Of a stretch of 64,000 nucleotides of DNA, positions 23,762 to 35,288 are shown in pieces. Origin of the DNA: Artemisia argyi (lineage: Eukaryota > Streptophyta > Magnoliopsida > Asterales > Asteraceae); contig CM060680.1 in assembly GCA_030686995.1 (NCBI GenBank), forward strand, positions 78,132,616-78,196,615. Direction: 5' to 3'. The notes under the pieces were generated by a model. It was not told the origin of the DNA. It ran no database searches and saw only the letters and a list, made by a program, of their open reading frames with translations. Numbering within the stretch: the stretch's first letter is position 1; each line of letters starts with the position of its first letter. The position numbers and the translations under genes are program-made.

Positions 23762-24621
23762 TAGGGATGAGCAATCCCGACCGACATCCGACAACCGTCC
23801 CGATCCCGACCAGTCCCGGTCGTCCCGAAATCAAACCGAGCACACTCGGTTCGGGACTCGATTTGCGTTTTCCGGCGAATCGATACGGGATGGGTCGGTT
23901 TCGGGCCGGTTCAGGATGGAAACCGAAAAACAACAAATAAAATCGAGAAATCCGACCGATCCCGACCTGTCGGAACTGTCCAGATACCGAACCAACTGTA
24001 TTCGGGTAGGGAGTAGGGATGGCAAAAAAACCCAAACCCGACGGGGAAACCCAAAACCCGAACTAATTGGGGCGGGGCGGGGCATGCTAATAGGGTTACG
24101 GGGCGGGTTTGGAGATTATACGAAGATTTTAATCGGGTTTGGGGCGGGGAGCGGGGAATCCTCGTCCCGCCCTGACCCACCCGATTAATATATACACATA
24201 TACAAATATATCTATACATATATAGTATTTTGTTATTATTTACGTAATAAAGAAATATTATCTAATATTGTTAGTATTTTATATTTGTAAGAATGCAAAA
24301 TTGTGATTATAGAAATTTGTTTAATGTCATATTTTTAAGTTTTAATTTTTGACTGTATAATTTGTCATTATTTATGTATAATACTATCGTTGAAAACTTA
24401 ATAAGGTTTGTTTGTAATTGATTATTAATAGGTCCGTTATTTTTAACGGTATAAAAATAACAATAAATGTGAAATGGTGCGACTTTGATCAAGAATTGCA
24501 CCTAAAGAGGACAACCCGATAATCGGTTTCGGGAGTCGATTTAGTTTTCCGGCGAAATCGGTTTCGGGATTTGTCGGTATCGGGTTGGGACGGGATGGGA
24601 CCGGCCCGATGCTCACTCCTA
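23762..24621. mobile_element. Non-autonomous hAT element (860 bp) with exact TSD
   Basis: The ends are imperfect inverted repeats, TAGGGATGAGCA on the left and the complement of TAGGAGTGAGCA on the right. An exact 8-bp duplication, TGCTATGT, lies at 23754-23761 and 24622-24629. The subterminal regions are dense in TCCCGACC/GGTCGGG and TTTCGGG phrases and the middle is AT-rich. No transposase is visible. Another hAT-like start (TAGGGATGGCAAAA, about 24013) lies inside it. Confidence 0.88.
24013..24190. mobile_element. Partial second hAT-like MITE nested in 23762-24621
   Basis: It starts TAGGGATGGCAAAA, a known type of plant hAT MITE end, and is rich in GGGGCGGG and ACCCG phrases to about 24185. 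I do not find the matching TTGCCATCCCTA end, so it is either truncated or its right end has diverged. Confidence 0.5.
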
Positions 24622-24694
24622 TGCTATGTGTATATTTACTTGCATGTTTGTGTGTCTAATTGTAGAAATATGGGATAAATATTATTAGGCTTAG

Positions 24695-26120
24695 TGATGA
24701 GGCGAAAAATGAACCGTTTTTAGGGGGTCATTTAAGCCCGGATTTGAATTTATTTGATCAAATATTGCCCTAAATCGTTTCCTTTTGTCATTTTAGGTAC
24801 TTTTGGAGTGAATTCTGGAAAAGGAAGCATTTTGAATGTTTTTGGAGCATAAAAGTGAAGAAAACGGCAAAGTCTTAATTTTCCTTGCTGGGAATAATAC
24901 CTGACGGCGTCAAGAGTCTTCATGTGACGGCTTCAAGAGTAAACAAGAGGTGGAAGTGGTGACGATCCAGAGAAAATGTGACGGCGTACAAGCTTGGTCG
25001 TCATGGTTCAAGATATGGTGACAGCCCAGAGTAATATTACACATGACCGCGTCAAATTTGGATCTAGGCAATCCGATCTCATTATGGGCGGCGAGTTGAC
25101 GGCGTCAGAAATTCCTTCTTGACGCCGTCACCCTGTAAAATCTATATACAGTTTTGCATTTTCATTCATAAAAGGAGGGACAAGTAGGGTATAACTTTGG
25201 AGAAACCCTAGCACTAATTTTACTGCTTTTTCAAGGGTTTTTACCCTTTGAAACCTTTCATGTCAATTTGAGATAAGTACTCTTTCAATTAAATCAATAT
25301 GTCTATGTGTTGCTTGAATATATCTTACGCTTGTCTTGAATTCAACATGCTAGGCTAGATCTCTTGTGTGTTTGCTTAGATGTAGTGAAACCTAGATGTT
25401 AATTATGGGTTGATTGTTTGTTTATAGTTGTTAAGGATGATTGTATTTGATGTTAGGCTTAAGAAAACTGGCAGACTTCCTATATGGTGACATGCTTGAA
25501 CGTCTTAAGAAACATGAACCAATGCGTACTAGGTTATTATGGTTGTATTTAATGCATGGGCGAATTCTAATGATCCCATGTTAGGAGCTTCTTATCCGGC
25601 TCGACATAGGAGTGAAGTAGGAGCTTATAGAGTTGGGGAAGTACGTACGCCACCCCACGAATGGTATTAAGGAATATAACCCGTCATCCATGCAATTGTA
25701 ACAAACTATCAACCTGTAAAAGATATCTAGGGAGTAATGACACCTAAGTAAACACAATTCTCCCCATTATTGTTCAAACCACATTAGTAATTAGATTTAT
25801 TTTCATTTCTGTTATTTTATTTTGATTGCATCTTAGTTATTGGATTAGTTGATTAGCAACTAATTCCGCCCACTCTTTCAAAAACCCGAGATTTTAATTG
25901 TTTTTATAAAATATAAAAAATACAAAAAGAATCATCCCTCACCTCTAGACCTAGTTTTTAGGCTTTCTAATCCTAGCAACACTATTCCTGAGTTGAACGA
26001 TCAATCCCCCGGTACTTGTCACTATATTATACTACAACGATCAGGTACACTTCCTGGTGGGGGTTGTAAGCTTCTCGAGATCCCTCGAGAGGTAAAGCCT
26101 GGTGCGATTCCCACGTATCA
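24695..26120 (+). repeat. 5' LTR of the Athila/Tat element (1426 bp)
   Basis: It starts TGATGAGGCG and ends CACGTATCA, immediately before the primer-site region. The U3 part holds repeated TGACGGCGTCA-type palindromes at about 24901-25133. The preceding bases CTTAG (24690-24694) would be the target duplication, but the other end of the element is missing. Confidence 0.75.
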
Positions 26121-26145
26121 AGTTTTTAGCGCCGCAGCCCGGGGA
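26121..26145 (+). other. Primer-binding-site region of the Athila/Tat element
   Basis: AGTTTTTAGCGCCG followed by a CCCGGGGA-like tract directly follows the LTR. Athila/Tat elements have a closely similar TTTGGCGCCG block here, the binding site for their tRNA primer. The G-to-A change in TTTAGCGCC looks like decay. Confidence 0.65.
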
Positions 26146-26290
26146 ATAGTTATTGTCTAGGTTAGGATTTCTTTTTATTAGGTCTACTTGCTAGAATCCT
26201 TTCTAGTAAGATTTTATTTTTATTTTTAGGTTCTCTTTAGTCTATCTTATTTCTTCGTGTCTTTGTTCGTAATCTTTACCATCCGACATC

Positions 26291-28174
26291 ATGGAAGGTG
26301 GTAACATCTTTGAACCCATTAACCCACCACAACAAAACTACCCACAAAACCCACCACTTGCAAACCAACCTCTTAGGCCCCGAACCCTAGGAGAGTATTC
26401 CCGTCCTAGCCACCAAGGCTATCGAAACACTATTGAGCTCACTCAAGGAGCCAATGTGTCCCCCTTGCGATCCGACACCATCCGGTTGGTGCAAAGCGGA
26501 TGTGCATTCCATGGACTTCGTTCCGAAGATCCTAATCAACATCTCAAGGACTTCCTTAAAATTGTAGATTCTATAGACCTTGATGTTACAACTAGAGAGT
26601 CGACCCGATTACGCCTATTCCAATTCTCTCTACGTGATCAAGCTAGTCAATGGCTTGAACGTTTACCCACGGGATCCATCACCTCATGGGATGATCTCAC
26701 CACTCGTTTCCTTGCTCAATTTTTCCCACCGGGGAGAACTACCAAGCTTAGAAATGATATCTTGATGTTCCAACAACGTCAAGGTGAAACTCTATATGAA
26801 GCATGGACTCGTTTCAAGGACTTACTCCAAAAAGTCCCTCATCATGGCATAGATATTTGGCTCCAAGTCCAAATCTTCTATGACCATATCGATCTCTCCA
26901 CAAGGCGAACCATTGACCAATCGGCCGGTGGTAAGCTACGTGATCTAAGTGCAGAAGAATCATGGGAACTCATAGAAGATCTTGCTCTCTATAACAACGA
27001 AAGTTGGAATGATCCCCGAGATTTGAACAAAACGGTCAAGGCAATATCTTTGCCTTCGAACAATTCTAGCACTCCCGACCGTAGGATCATGGAACTTGAG
27101 GACCAAGTTAAGTTTCTCACGAAATCTTACGAAGCTCCTAAGCCTTAAAGCCAAGTGAACAAAATCACTTCTTCATGCGAATTATGTAGTGGTCCCCATG
27201 ACACTCGTGATTGCGTGGAACTCCTCGGAACAGCTTTTGTGGACTACGCATCCTCGCGTACCGACGAAGCGGGAGACAAGTGGTACACTTTCAAACCCTA
27301 GCCAAACCCTTATGGTGATTCCTACAACCCTTCTTGGAAAAATCACCCGAACCTTAGCTGGAAACAAAACCAAAACAATTCTTCCAATCCGCTTAATTGT
27401 TACCAACCAAACGGTCCACCCTCCAACCGTACTTTCAACAACAATCCTTCTAATAACTATGGTAGTACCAATAATCTTGAAGGGTTGATGTCCAAGTTTA
27501 TGGCATCTCAAGAAGCTCGCATATCTAAGTTTGAAGCCGATTTCAAACAAAAACAAAGCGAGATGACCACCAAAATTGACACATTGTTGAAAGTTCTCAA
27601 TGACCGAGAAATGGGAGCACTCCCAAGCGACACAGTCAAGAACCCGAAACTAAACTTTAATTCCATATCATCGGTTTCGTCACCCACTTCTTGTCCGCAA
27701 TACTACTCGGTTAAATCAATGAGCACGTGTTTCAAGCAAAACCAAATTCTTCAAAAAACCAATCAAATGAAACACCCAATAACAAACCGGTCAAAAGCAT
27801 AGTTGAAACACCTCCTACACAAGACCTTAACGATGAATTCAAGGAACTCTACCTTGAACGCCCCGTCATTAATGTCTTAGCCTGTGCTCCCTACTATAGT
27901 GCCCTCCTAGAAAAATATGAGAAATTTAAATTGGGTAAAAACAATGTTGCAAAAATCGTGAATCGGTCCCGAGGCGGTCGAGGGCCGTGTAGCGATTTTT
28001 GGCCTATTAATCGCCGATTCCAAGGTCCAAGGCCGATTACCTTGTAATTCGCTCCAAGGTCCAAGGCCGTTCAGCTTGTAATCGCCGATTAATCGGCCTT
28101 GTAGGCCGATTTTTGCAACACTGGATAAAAATGAAACCGCCTTCGTTCAAAACAAGTTGCCTAAGAAGCTAAAA
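26291..28174 (+). pseudogene. Athila/Tat gag-pol start, pseudogene
   Basis: Gag starts at ATG 26291 with a Pro/Gln-rich N-terminus. The capsid domain covers about 26400-27000 (R-L-R-L-F-Q-F-S-L-R-D-Q-A, F-F-P-P-G-R-T). In-frame stops occur at 27146 (TAA) and 27299 (TAG). Between them lies a zinc knuckle-like C-E-L-C-S-G-P-H. A frameshift near 27727-27800 moves coding to the next frame, which reads to 27941. There a MITE interrupts it, and after the MITE the same kind of sequence resumes (E-T-A-F-V-Q-N-K-L-P-K-K) to about 28174. The copy is dead. Its 3' limit is close to the ATP synthase gene, so its loss may have occurred with promoter-proximal rearrangement. Confidence 0.82.
27942..28123. 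mobile_element. 182-bp hAT-type MITE inside retrotransposon coding sequence
   Basis: The inverted ends are CARTGTTGCAAAAATCG (17 bases, one mismatch). The flanking 8-bp repeats are GGTAAAAA (27934-27941) and GATAAAAA (28124-28131), one mismatch. Removing the element and one repeat restores a continuous gag-pol frame, which proves insertion. The body is made of AATCGGCGATTAATCGG-type phrases and has no coding capacity. Confidence 0.9.
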
Positions 28175-28405
28175 ACCGAATATTTCAGTTCAGTTTCAAT
28201 TTTATCTAAAAACCGACCAAACCAAACCAAACCATGCTACCCTTTAGGCCTTTACCATTTCAACAAAAAGAAAAACAAAAAAGGAAAAAAATAGAAATGA
28301 TTCCCTAAAAACAACACAACACAAATACATCACCCCCAAAAGCTAGCGTTTACCTTCTCTCTAACCCCAAATCAAATCCGATCAAAACCAATCTCCAACT
28401 CCACC
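28175..28405 (+). promoter_or_regulatory. Short upstream region and 5' UTR of ATP synthase delta'
   Basis: Only about 230 bases separate the end of retrotransposon coding sequence from the start codon. The last 100 bases are CT/CA-rich and look like a plant 5' UTR. I see no clear TATA box. Any further upstream control sequence must lie inside the retrotransposon remains. Confidence 0.4.
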
Positions 28406-28702
28406 ATGTTCCGTCACGCAGCCAACCGTCTCCTGACCAGATCCACAACAACCGCCACCATCCGCCGCGCATTCTCCACCGAAGTCTCCACCGAGGCCGG
28501 AGACTCCGCGTTCAATGAAGCGTGGAAGAAAGTGGTACCAAACATCGATCCACCAAAAACACCGAGTCAGTATATGGAAGCACGTCCTCCTACTCCCAAT
28601 ACTTTGCCTTCTAAACTTACTGTTAATTTCGTTTTGCCTTATTCCTCTGAACTTTCTAAACAAGAGGTACTTTATGCTTTTTTTATTTCTCATTTCTAAA
28701 CA

Positions 28703-28756
<54 letters not shown>

Positions 28757-30078
28757 GTGGTAAATTGTTGTGATAAGAAAAAACTGTAATGCCTGGAAAC
28801 TCAATTGATATTAAAAGGGATAAACTTATAGGGCGTTTGGATTAGCTTATTTAGCTGGCTTATGGGCTTATTTGATTTTGGAAAAGCTCATAAGCTCACT
28901 TTTTAAAGCTTATTAAGTTTAGATTATTGGCTGAAGCCAATAATGTGAAGTTTATAAGGTCATAAGCTTCAATAAGTGAGCTTATTGGCTTTTCCAAACT
29001 CAAATAAGCCCATAAGCCAGCTAAATAAGCTGATCCAAACACCCCATTACTACGACGTAACTTTACTTTTGTATCATACTTACTTTTCCGTGCGAGAGTA
29101 TGTAAGAATTAAGATAGATACATTTAGTGGCGATAAAAGTCAGAGTATGTTACAGTAACTTTAATGTTTGTTTCAGCTTATTATAACAGGCTTATGGCTT
29201 ATTTGGTTTCCGGCTTATGTTTCATAAGCTTACTTTTTTGTGGCTTATTTTTAAACTTTAATGTTTGTATAAGCTTATTATAACATAATAAACTTATATA
29301 AGGCAAAAAGTTTCGAAATAAGCCACAAAAAGTGAGATTATGAAATATAAGCCGAAAACCAAATAAGCCATAAGCCCGCTATGTAAGCCGAAACAAACAC
29401 CCCCTTATGTTACATACTATTGCACGGGAAATGTCGGTTGTATTGGGTAAATCTCTTTTAAATTTGATTCCCATTTACCGGGCCGTTTATGTGCATTTCA
29501 GATTGTCTTTATCATAATTCATAACCGTTTATCTGACTATTGTGTTTTGATACATTTAAGTAGTAGTTTTAGGGTGTTTGGGATTTGCTTAGGTCTTATC
29601 GGATTCTTGTGACTTGTGGGTAGAATTATCAGGTTAAGAGTTGCTTAAATGGTGTTTATGATTGCGTATTAAGATTGTTTATCTGCTTATTTCATTATGG
29701 GCTTGCTAAACATTAGGATCTCATGTAAGTTTCTGAGATCTGTTGAAAAGTGGTCAAATTGTACAGAGAAATGAGTTTTTTGTTCTTTCACTTATAATAC
29801 AGAGTAATACTAATAAGTATCGTCTAGGGTTTTATAAGTTTTCTTCTTCTCTGGATTGTACACGTTTTTTGGTGTATAATAATGTGGTTGTTCATGACAT
29901 TCATTTGAAAAATGTCTTAAGAGCTAGGAATCACAGACATGCCAGAAACCTCGGAATGTCAGTGTCGGACACGGACACACCTCGGACACGTGTCCAACAC
30001 GCACGTGCCGTGTCCCACGTGCTGTTTTCGCTGGACACTGATTTGGACACGGATTTGGACACGGTACCAATCTTTTAC

Positions 30079-30121
<43 letters not shown>

Positions 30122-33100
30122 TTTGAACAATAATCATCATCGACCCTTTTGGAAGCATTGCTTCCTTAATAAGAAAGATTAATGATCGGTTGTACTTGTA
30201 TTTGTGTTGATTCGATTGGATAGATGTTTTAGGTGTTCAGTTATGATTGATGAAATCGAAATATGTTAACTGAGTTTGAAGATGATGAAGACGAGATGAG
30301 CTTTTGACTGCTAGATGAGTTTGGAGAGTTTAGAGAAGTATTGGTAGGCGGATGTTTAGAGATATGTGTTTAGGGTTATGAGAAATGACTAGTAATTAGG
30401 GTTATCTCAACTTTATTACCGGGTATTTCATTTGATTGGACCGGGTATTCATCTGTTAAGATGGGCTGGATTGCTATCAAAATCAGGAACGGGCTTGTGT
30501 GTTTACGACTATTGGTTTTGGCTTGACATGAGTTGCTGCATATTGATCACCTTTAATATATAAAATAAATATTTAATTCCCGTGTCCACGCCGTGTCCGT
30601 GTCCTATATTTTTTGATTTTGCCGTATCGCCGTGTCCGTGACCGTGACCGTGTCCGTGTCCGTGCAACCTAGCTTTAAGAGTTGGTGTATGAGATTGCTC
30701 ATTAAAATCGTTTACTACCTTATTTGTGTTTTGTACATCATATAAATCGTTTTGTTTGAGAGCAAAATAATCAGTATTTAAGTAGTTTAAAATTAATAAG
30801 CAATGCTCAACACCCCGCAAATTTTTTTCTTAATAAAATAAAGTTTTCTTATTTCATATGTATGTTTGGCATTATGTTCACTGGCTATGTCTGCTGCATT
30901 CTTTCCTTTTGTCTTCCTACAGTCTATTTTTCGATGACAAGTTGGTAAATGACAACAATCACAAGGGAATCACATATGCAAATACTTTTTGTTATTTTTA
31001 GCAAACGGCAATGATCATTTTTGTAATCTACTCTTAGGGGTGCTTTAAATACCTTTCAAAATGAGGGCTTATATATATATGAAGGAAATCTCTTTGGTCT
31101 TTCTAAAACAACCTTAAATGTTTCAATAAGCCTAATCTAAGCTTCCTCTTGTTATTATTATACGGAGTATTCATCTATGAAAATGGGCGCTCACACCTCT
31201 CTTTTACATGGTTTGTATACGGAATTTAAGCATATGTTCAAATATACGCTTACACTCTAAGAAGTAACTCAATCACAATGGCTCTTAAAATATTGTGTAG
31301 TTAGCCCATGAATGTGGAGGCTCAGTGCTACAAGGTGATGAAGCACAATCGTCTGTGCACGAGATTCAGTCTCATTTTTAAGTCAGGTTTTGATCTAAAT
31401 CGTCTAGCTACTAGCAAATTGAAATTTATTGTTAGCTCAATTACTAAAAAAACTGGAACATCTCGGCAAAGTCTAGATTGTGTTGATTGTAGGGAGGACC
31501 AAGATGAGATGCTTTTTCTATAAGGTTAATAAGATGTTTAATGACTTTGATGATGATTGATCCGTGTGTTTGGTGTTGTTAATACCTTACTGAGACGTGC
31601 TTGGTTGATGCGTAATTTAGAATATCGTATAATCCTACATACAAGGTTATTCAATTAGTTGTGAACTTGTGATACAATGCTCGTTGATGATGATTGAAAT
31701 GTCTCTGTGTTTGGTCAATACCTAATCAGGATCATCATCATGATCATGAGATTCATTTTGGAATTAAACATCAACTTTTCTAATCAAGCATCAAAATCTT
31801 AATCCAATTAGGTATTCCATTAAACAAAGACAACCCAATTATCATCTACGAACATTCCATCGTAGTTGCTTGGACAAACTTGTACTAAATATGTAGCTAG
31901 GGTTACACATCCTACTTAGGTATAAAGATTAATCATCGGTTACTTACTCGAACAAAGTTAAATATCTTATTCACTATATAGTCATATACCAGTTGCATCT
32001 CATTTATATCTTCCCATGGATCAACATAACTAGAGTGTTACCATTATCTCAGGCCCTTTTCTTGGATTTCATGTTCTCCAAAAATTAGGCTAACTATTAT
32101 TTAACAAATTTAGAAATTAATTGTTCAAGATATTGAGATTGAGATCTTAAGCATAGATGGTGAAATTTTCATCACCTTGTAAAACTGAGCCTTCTAATTC
32201 TTGCAGCACTTGCATGTTGTTTCATGAACCGTTGTGATAAAGTTGATTCCTTTAGTCTGCCCATGTTGTATACGAATATAATAATAGCAAGGGAATGTTT
32301 GGATTAGACTTATTTGAAGTTATGTAAAACCTGAATTTCTTTTGTAGATAATTAAACACTAAATTAATTCAGCTATTTCAAATACCCCTATGATTTACAA
32401 AAACGATAATTGTTGCTTGGTGAAAATAGGGAAAATATTTGTTTGAATGATCTCAAAGACAACTGTTTCCTGCATAAATGGTCCCTTCCCTTAATGTTAT
32501 TAGTTTTTGTCCGTTAATTTGTATCAGGTAAGAGTAATTTACTCTTCTTCGTATTTTTTCTCCTTTTATTTGGATAATCCCATATGCATATAAACGTTCA
32601 CTTTCCAAGCCTAATTTCAGTTTCAGCACATCTTAGACTTTAGAGAGCTTGGGTTTACCACATTATGGTGCAAAAAAAATGCACTTTAATGATCTTATCT
32701 GGGTTTTCGTTACTGTGCTGAGTTTAAGCACTCTAACAATGTGTCAGTGTGTTCTTACATATTTACCGTTCCTTGTGAGATTCTGCATAAATATAAAGCT
32801 CTTGTTTGCTCTTAGTTGATTTTGCCGTTCTCCAAGTGTCTGACAAAGTAGTCAAGCAAAATATAATGCAACAAAAAAAATTTGCTGAGTGAGAACATTC
32901 ATTTTCAGAAATACAGGTATACATCTATACCAGTCATTTGTACTAAAAAAAGAGGGATACACCAAAACTAGGAACGTTGGACAACTCCCTGTGTAAATTA
33001 TTGTTTATCTTTTATATATTCTTGATGACAGCTTTTGGGCCTAATAAAAAAGTTGTACCACTAACTATGCCAGCAAGAACCTACCCCAATTAGATCCCAC

Positions 33101-34388
33101 ACTTTATATGTGGAGGGAGCACCATGGAACAATTAGGCTAAATGGTGTCAGATACTTGGTTATTCAGTGAAAAGTTATCGTCTTAGTTTGTATGTTTTTT
33201 ATCATGCCTTGAAATGGAAGTTCAGTAATCAGAAAAAAATCAAGAATAAATGGTTAAACGCTGATTATGCAACAGTCACTCTAGTGTTGCATGAAATTAG
33301 TTGTACTAGTTAATAGGTCTGCATTAGAATATGCAAATTAGGTGTTTGTTGAAATTTATGCAATGACTGCTATCTTTTTTGCTGGCACAATATTAGTGCT
33401 GTTGTTTGACCCAATTCTCTTTGAATTTTATATGTTCTCTAGTTGTATCACTTACGATATTGATTTTTACTTTCTTGATACAAGTTTATATCATCGATAG
33501 CTTTTGATAAGCTAAATAGCTTAATGTCAATAAATGTATATCTGTAAATTCCAAAACCTATTTGTGGTCAGGAGTTTGGTGTCTTTTTCCATAAAAGAAA
33601 CTCCTTATTCTTCTCTTTCACTACACCTTGTGTTTTCTTAAAACTAGTACTCTTCTGGCACTTATGCAGGCTAATTCTAGCTTTGTCTGACTTTTTGCAT
33701 TATTTAGTTTAAACTTCTTTGCATTTTTGTGTTTCCTGTTATTTTCTGTGCGGAACAAGCTTTTGTCCTCTACTTTTTCACAACCTTCGGATAATACTGA
33801 TTACTCATGGGATTTCTAAACATTTAATCTTATTGTTCGTGTCACGCTATATTATGCTGCCGTATGGCAGTAGATACAAGGAGCATTTGATATGATATTA
33901 AGGCACGACAATAGGTAAACCTTAAGAAGAAGATTATACACCATCTTAGAACCGAGAACATGCAATCTTGCAATCATTTCTATAGCGTTCTCTCCAGCTA
34001 TAGTACCCATTTTTTATTTTTGTTTTTGTTGTTGATATAACAGGTTGATATGGTGATAGTACCAGCAACAACAGGGCAAATGGGTATTTTACCAGGACAT
34101 GTACCAACAATTGCAGAGCTCAAGCCTGGCCTACTCTCAGTCCATGAAGGTAATGATGTGAAGAAATACTTCATCAGCAGTGGCTTTGCTTTTGTACACT
34201 CCAACTCGTATGCGGACATATTGGCTGTTGAGGCTATTCCCCTTGACCGAATTGACCCAGCTCAAGTACAAAAGGGTTTAAGTGAATTCACACAGAAGCT
34301 GAGCTCGGCATCAACCGATTTGGACAAAGCTGAAGCCCAGATTGGAGTTGACGTTCATAGCGCTCTCAACTCTGCTCTTACAGGCTAG
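28406..34388 (+). CDS. ATP synthase subunit delta', mitochondrial (two exons)
   Basis: This is the central-stalk subunit of the mitochondrial F1 ATP synthase, the plant delta' protein homologous to bacterial epsilon. It links the rotor subunit gamma to the c-ring at the inner membrane. Exon 1 is 28406-28666 (87 codons) and exon 2 is 34044-34388 (114 codons plus TAG), joined in phase 0 by GT and AG ends. The product of 201 residues matches the family's usual length of about 200. Residues 1 to about 25 are rich in Arg, Ser and Thr and lack acidic residues, as in a mitochondrial targeting peptide. The epsilon beta-sandwich begins near K-L-T-V-N-F-V-L-P and includes [11 protein letters not shown]; the C-terminal part is helical. 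Both exons are intact, so the gene looks functional. The start follows CCACC, a good plant context. Confidence 0.95.
28831..29045. mobile_element. MITE with about 60-bp inverted repeats, in intron
   Basis: The left end begins GGGCGTTTGGATTAGC and the right end is the complement of GGGGTGTTTGGATCAGC. The match continues for about 60 bases through AGCTTATTTAGCTGGC, so the 215-bp element can fold into one long hairpin. I could not identify a convincing target duplication, so Tourist-like or hAT-like origin is open. Confidence 0.75.
29163..29404. mobile_element. Second related hairpin MITE, in intron
   Basis: The two halves are inverted copies beginning TGTTTGTTTCRGC and continuing through GGCTTATGGCTTATTTGG. 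The right edge is GAAACAAACACCCCC and the left edge is more degraded. It shares the GTGTTTG start and AGCTTAT-rich body of the 28831-29045 element but is not a simple copy. Confidence 0.65.
29924..30672. mobile_element. hAT-like MITE with GGACACGG repeats, in intron
   Basis: The ends are inverted CTAGG(A/T)T(C/G)CAC sequences. The subterminal regions repeat GGACACGG on the left and CCGTGTCC on the right. TTAAGAG occurs on both outer sides (29917-29923, 30675-30681) but is not placed symmetrically, so the duplication is uncertain. A poly-T run of about 36 bases lies at 30083-30118. No transposase is seen. Confidence 0.6.
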
Positions 34389-35194
34389 AGCGTGGTGAGC
34401 ACTTTTGTAATCCTTTCTTAACTCGAAATAAGAGTTTTCTCTCTATTTCCTTTCTGCAATCGGGAAAACTTAAGTAGAACGTTTTTGCATTTTTGTGCTG
34501 AATGTGGGAGATAATATGTCACATTTGATATTTGATTATATAAAATCTGATTATCTTGAAAGTTAAACACAATACTTGGTTGTTTAGTTAAGGAGACTGA
34601 TGTCATGGTCCATTAAGCATTGTGGAAAGATACAGTGAAGTATTCTGAGTTAGAAATATCAGACTGTTATGGTCTGATATTTCTACCAAAGTGGATTAAA
34701 ATGTTTACAATAATAGTATATGATAAGAATAAAGGTGATGATAGTGGGATGACGACTTAGGTTATAAAAGATAGATTTTAACCATTATAAAATGATATCT
34801 GAGGCTGAGATTTCAAATCAAGATGTTGTTTGGATCAGCAACATCATCATAAAACAAAGTTAGTGGGGTTGGCTGCCCTTTTTCATCTTTTGTTTTTGTT
34901 TCCTTTTTGTATGTGATCTAGACCCTGATCTTATCTAATGTTCTCCTTACACAAAATCAGACTTCAATTTACTTCTTTGGTATTATTCTTGAAATTATTG
35001 ATGCTGTTATAATTTTTGTTGCTTGAGCCATCATTATTGAATAACGTTTTAGACATGTAATTTCAAGGGGTTATCAGTTTGGGGTCAAGTTATATCTACG
35101 AGTATCGTTTAAGTTTGATTCTCTTTTATAAGAGTTACAAGTAAATGATTCCTGTATTTTTAGCACACAAGGATGCACATATTTTCTGTTGTTT
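34389..35194. other. 3' flank of ATP synthase delta', with a perfect hairpin
   Basis: AT-rich 3' untranslated and intergenic DNA, no gene. A perfect 14-bp stem with a 7-base loop lies at 34651-34685 (TAGAAATATCAGAC and its complement). Confidence 0.5.
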
Positions 35195-35199
35195 ACATA

Positions 35200-35288
35200 A
35201 AGGAGAGTGATATGTACACGGGTGGCTTTTATTTGCACACAGAAATTTATCGGAAATAAAAATACTCCGTGTACATATCACTCTCCTT
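35200..35288. mobile_element. 89-bp MITE with perfect 22-bp inverted repeats
   Basis: The ends, beginning AAGGAGAGTGATATG, are perfect inverted repeats of 22 bases. ACATA flanks both sides (35195-35199, 35289-35293). The middle is 45 bases. No coding sequence. The 5-bp duplication does not point clearly to one superfamily. Confidence 0.75.

Larger units (their letters stand above)
24695..28174 (+). mobile_element. Athila/Tat-type Ty3/gypsy element, 5' part only
   Basis: It has a complete-looking 5' LTR, a primer site and a gag frame running into the start of pol, all on the plus strand. Coding similarity ends near 28174, about 230 bases before the ATP synthase start codon, so the rest of the element has been lost. 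The gag block R-S-D-T-I-R-L-V-Q is highly typical of this lineage in Asteraceae. A 182-bp MITE interrupts it at 27942-28123. Confidence 0.82.
28667..34043 (+). other. 5.4 kb intron of the ATP synthase delta' gene
   Basis: The donor is GAG|GTACTT and the acceptor ATAACAG|GTT. The intron includes a poly-T run of about 50 bases (28705-28756), three MITE-like elements (28831-29045, 29163-29404, 29924-30672) and otherwise AT-rich sequence with no gene. About 1.2 kb of the length is recognisable insertion. Confidence 0.85.

Noticed and set aside
23911..24219. Arg/Pro-rich frames in the hAT element as proteins
   Set aside because: They are translations of repeated TCCCGACC-type words, are open on both strands and match no family.
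28705..28756. Poly-T run as a minus-strand retroposon tail
   Set aside because: It lies inside the ATP synthase intron with no adjacent retroposon body or duplication.
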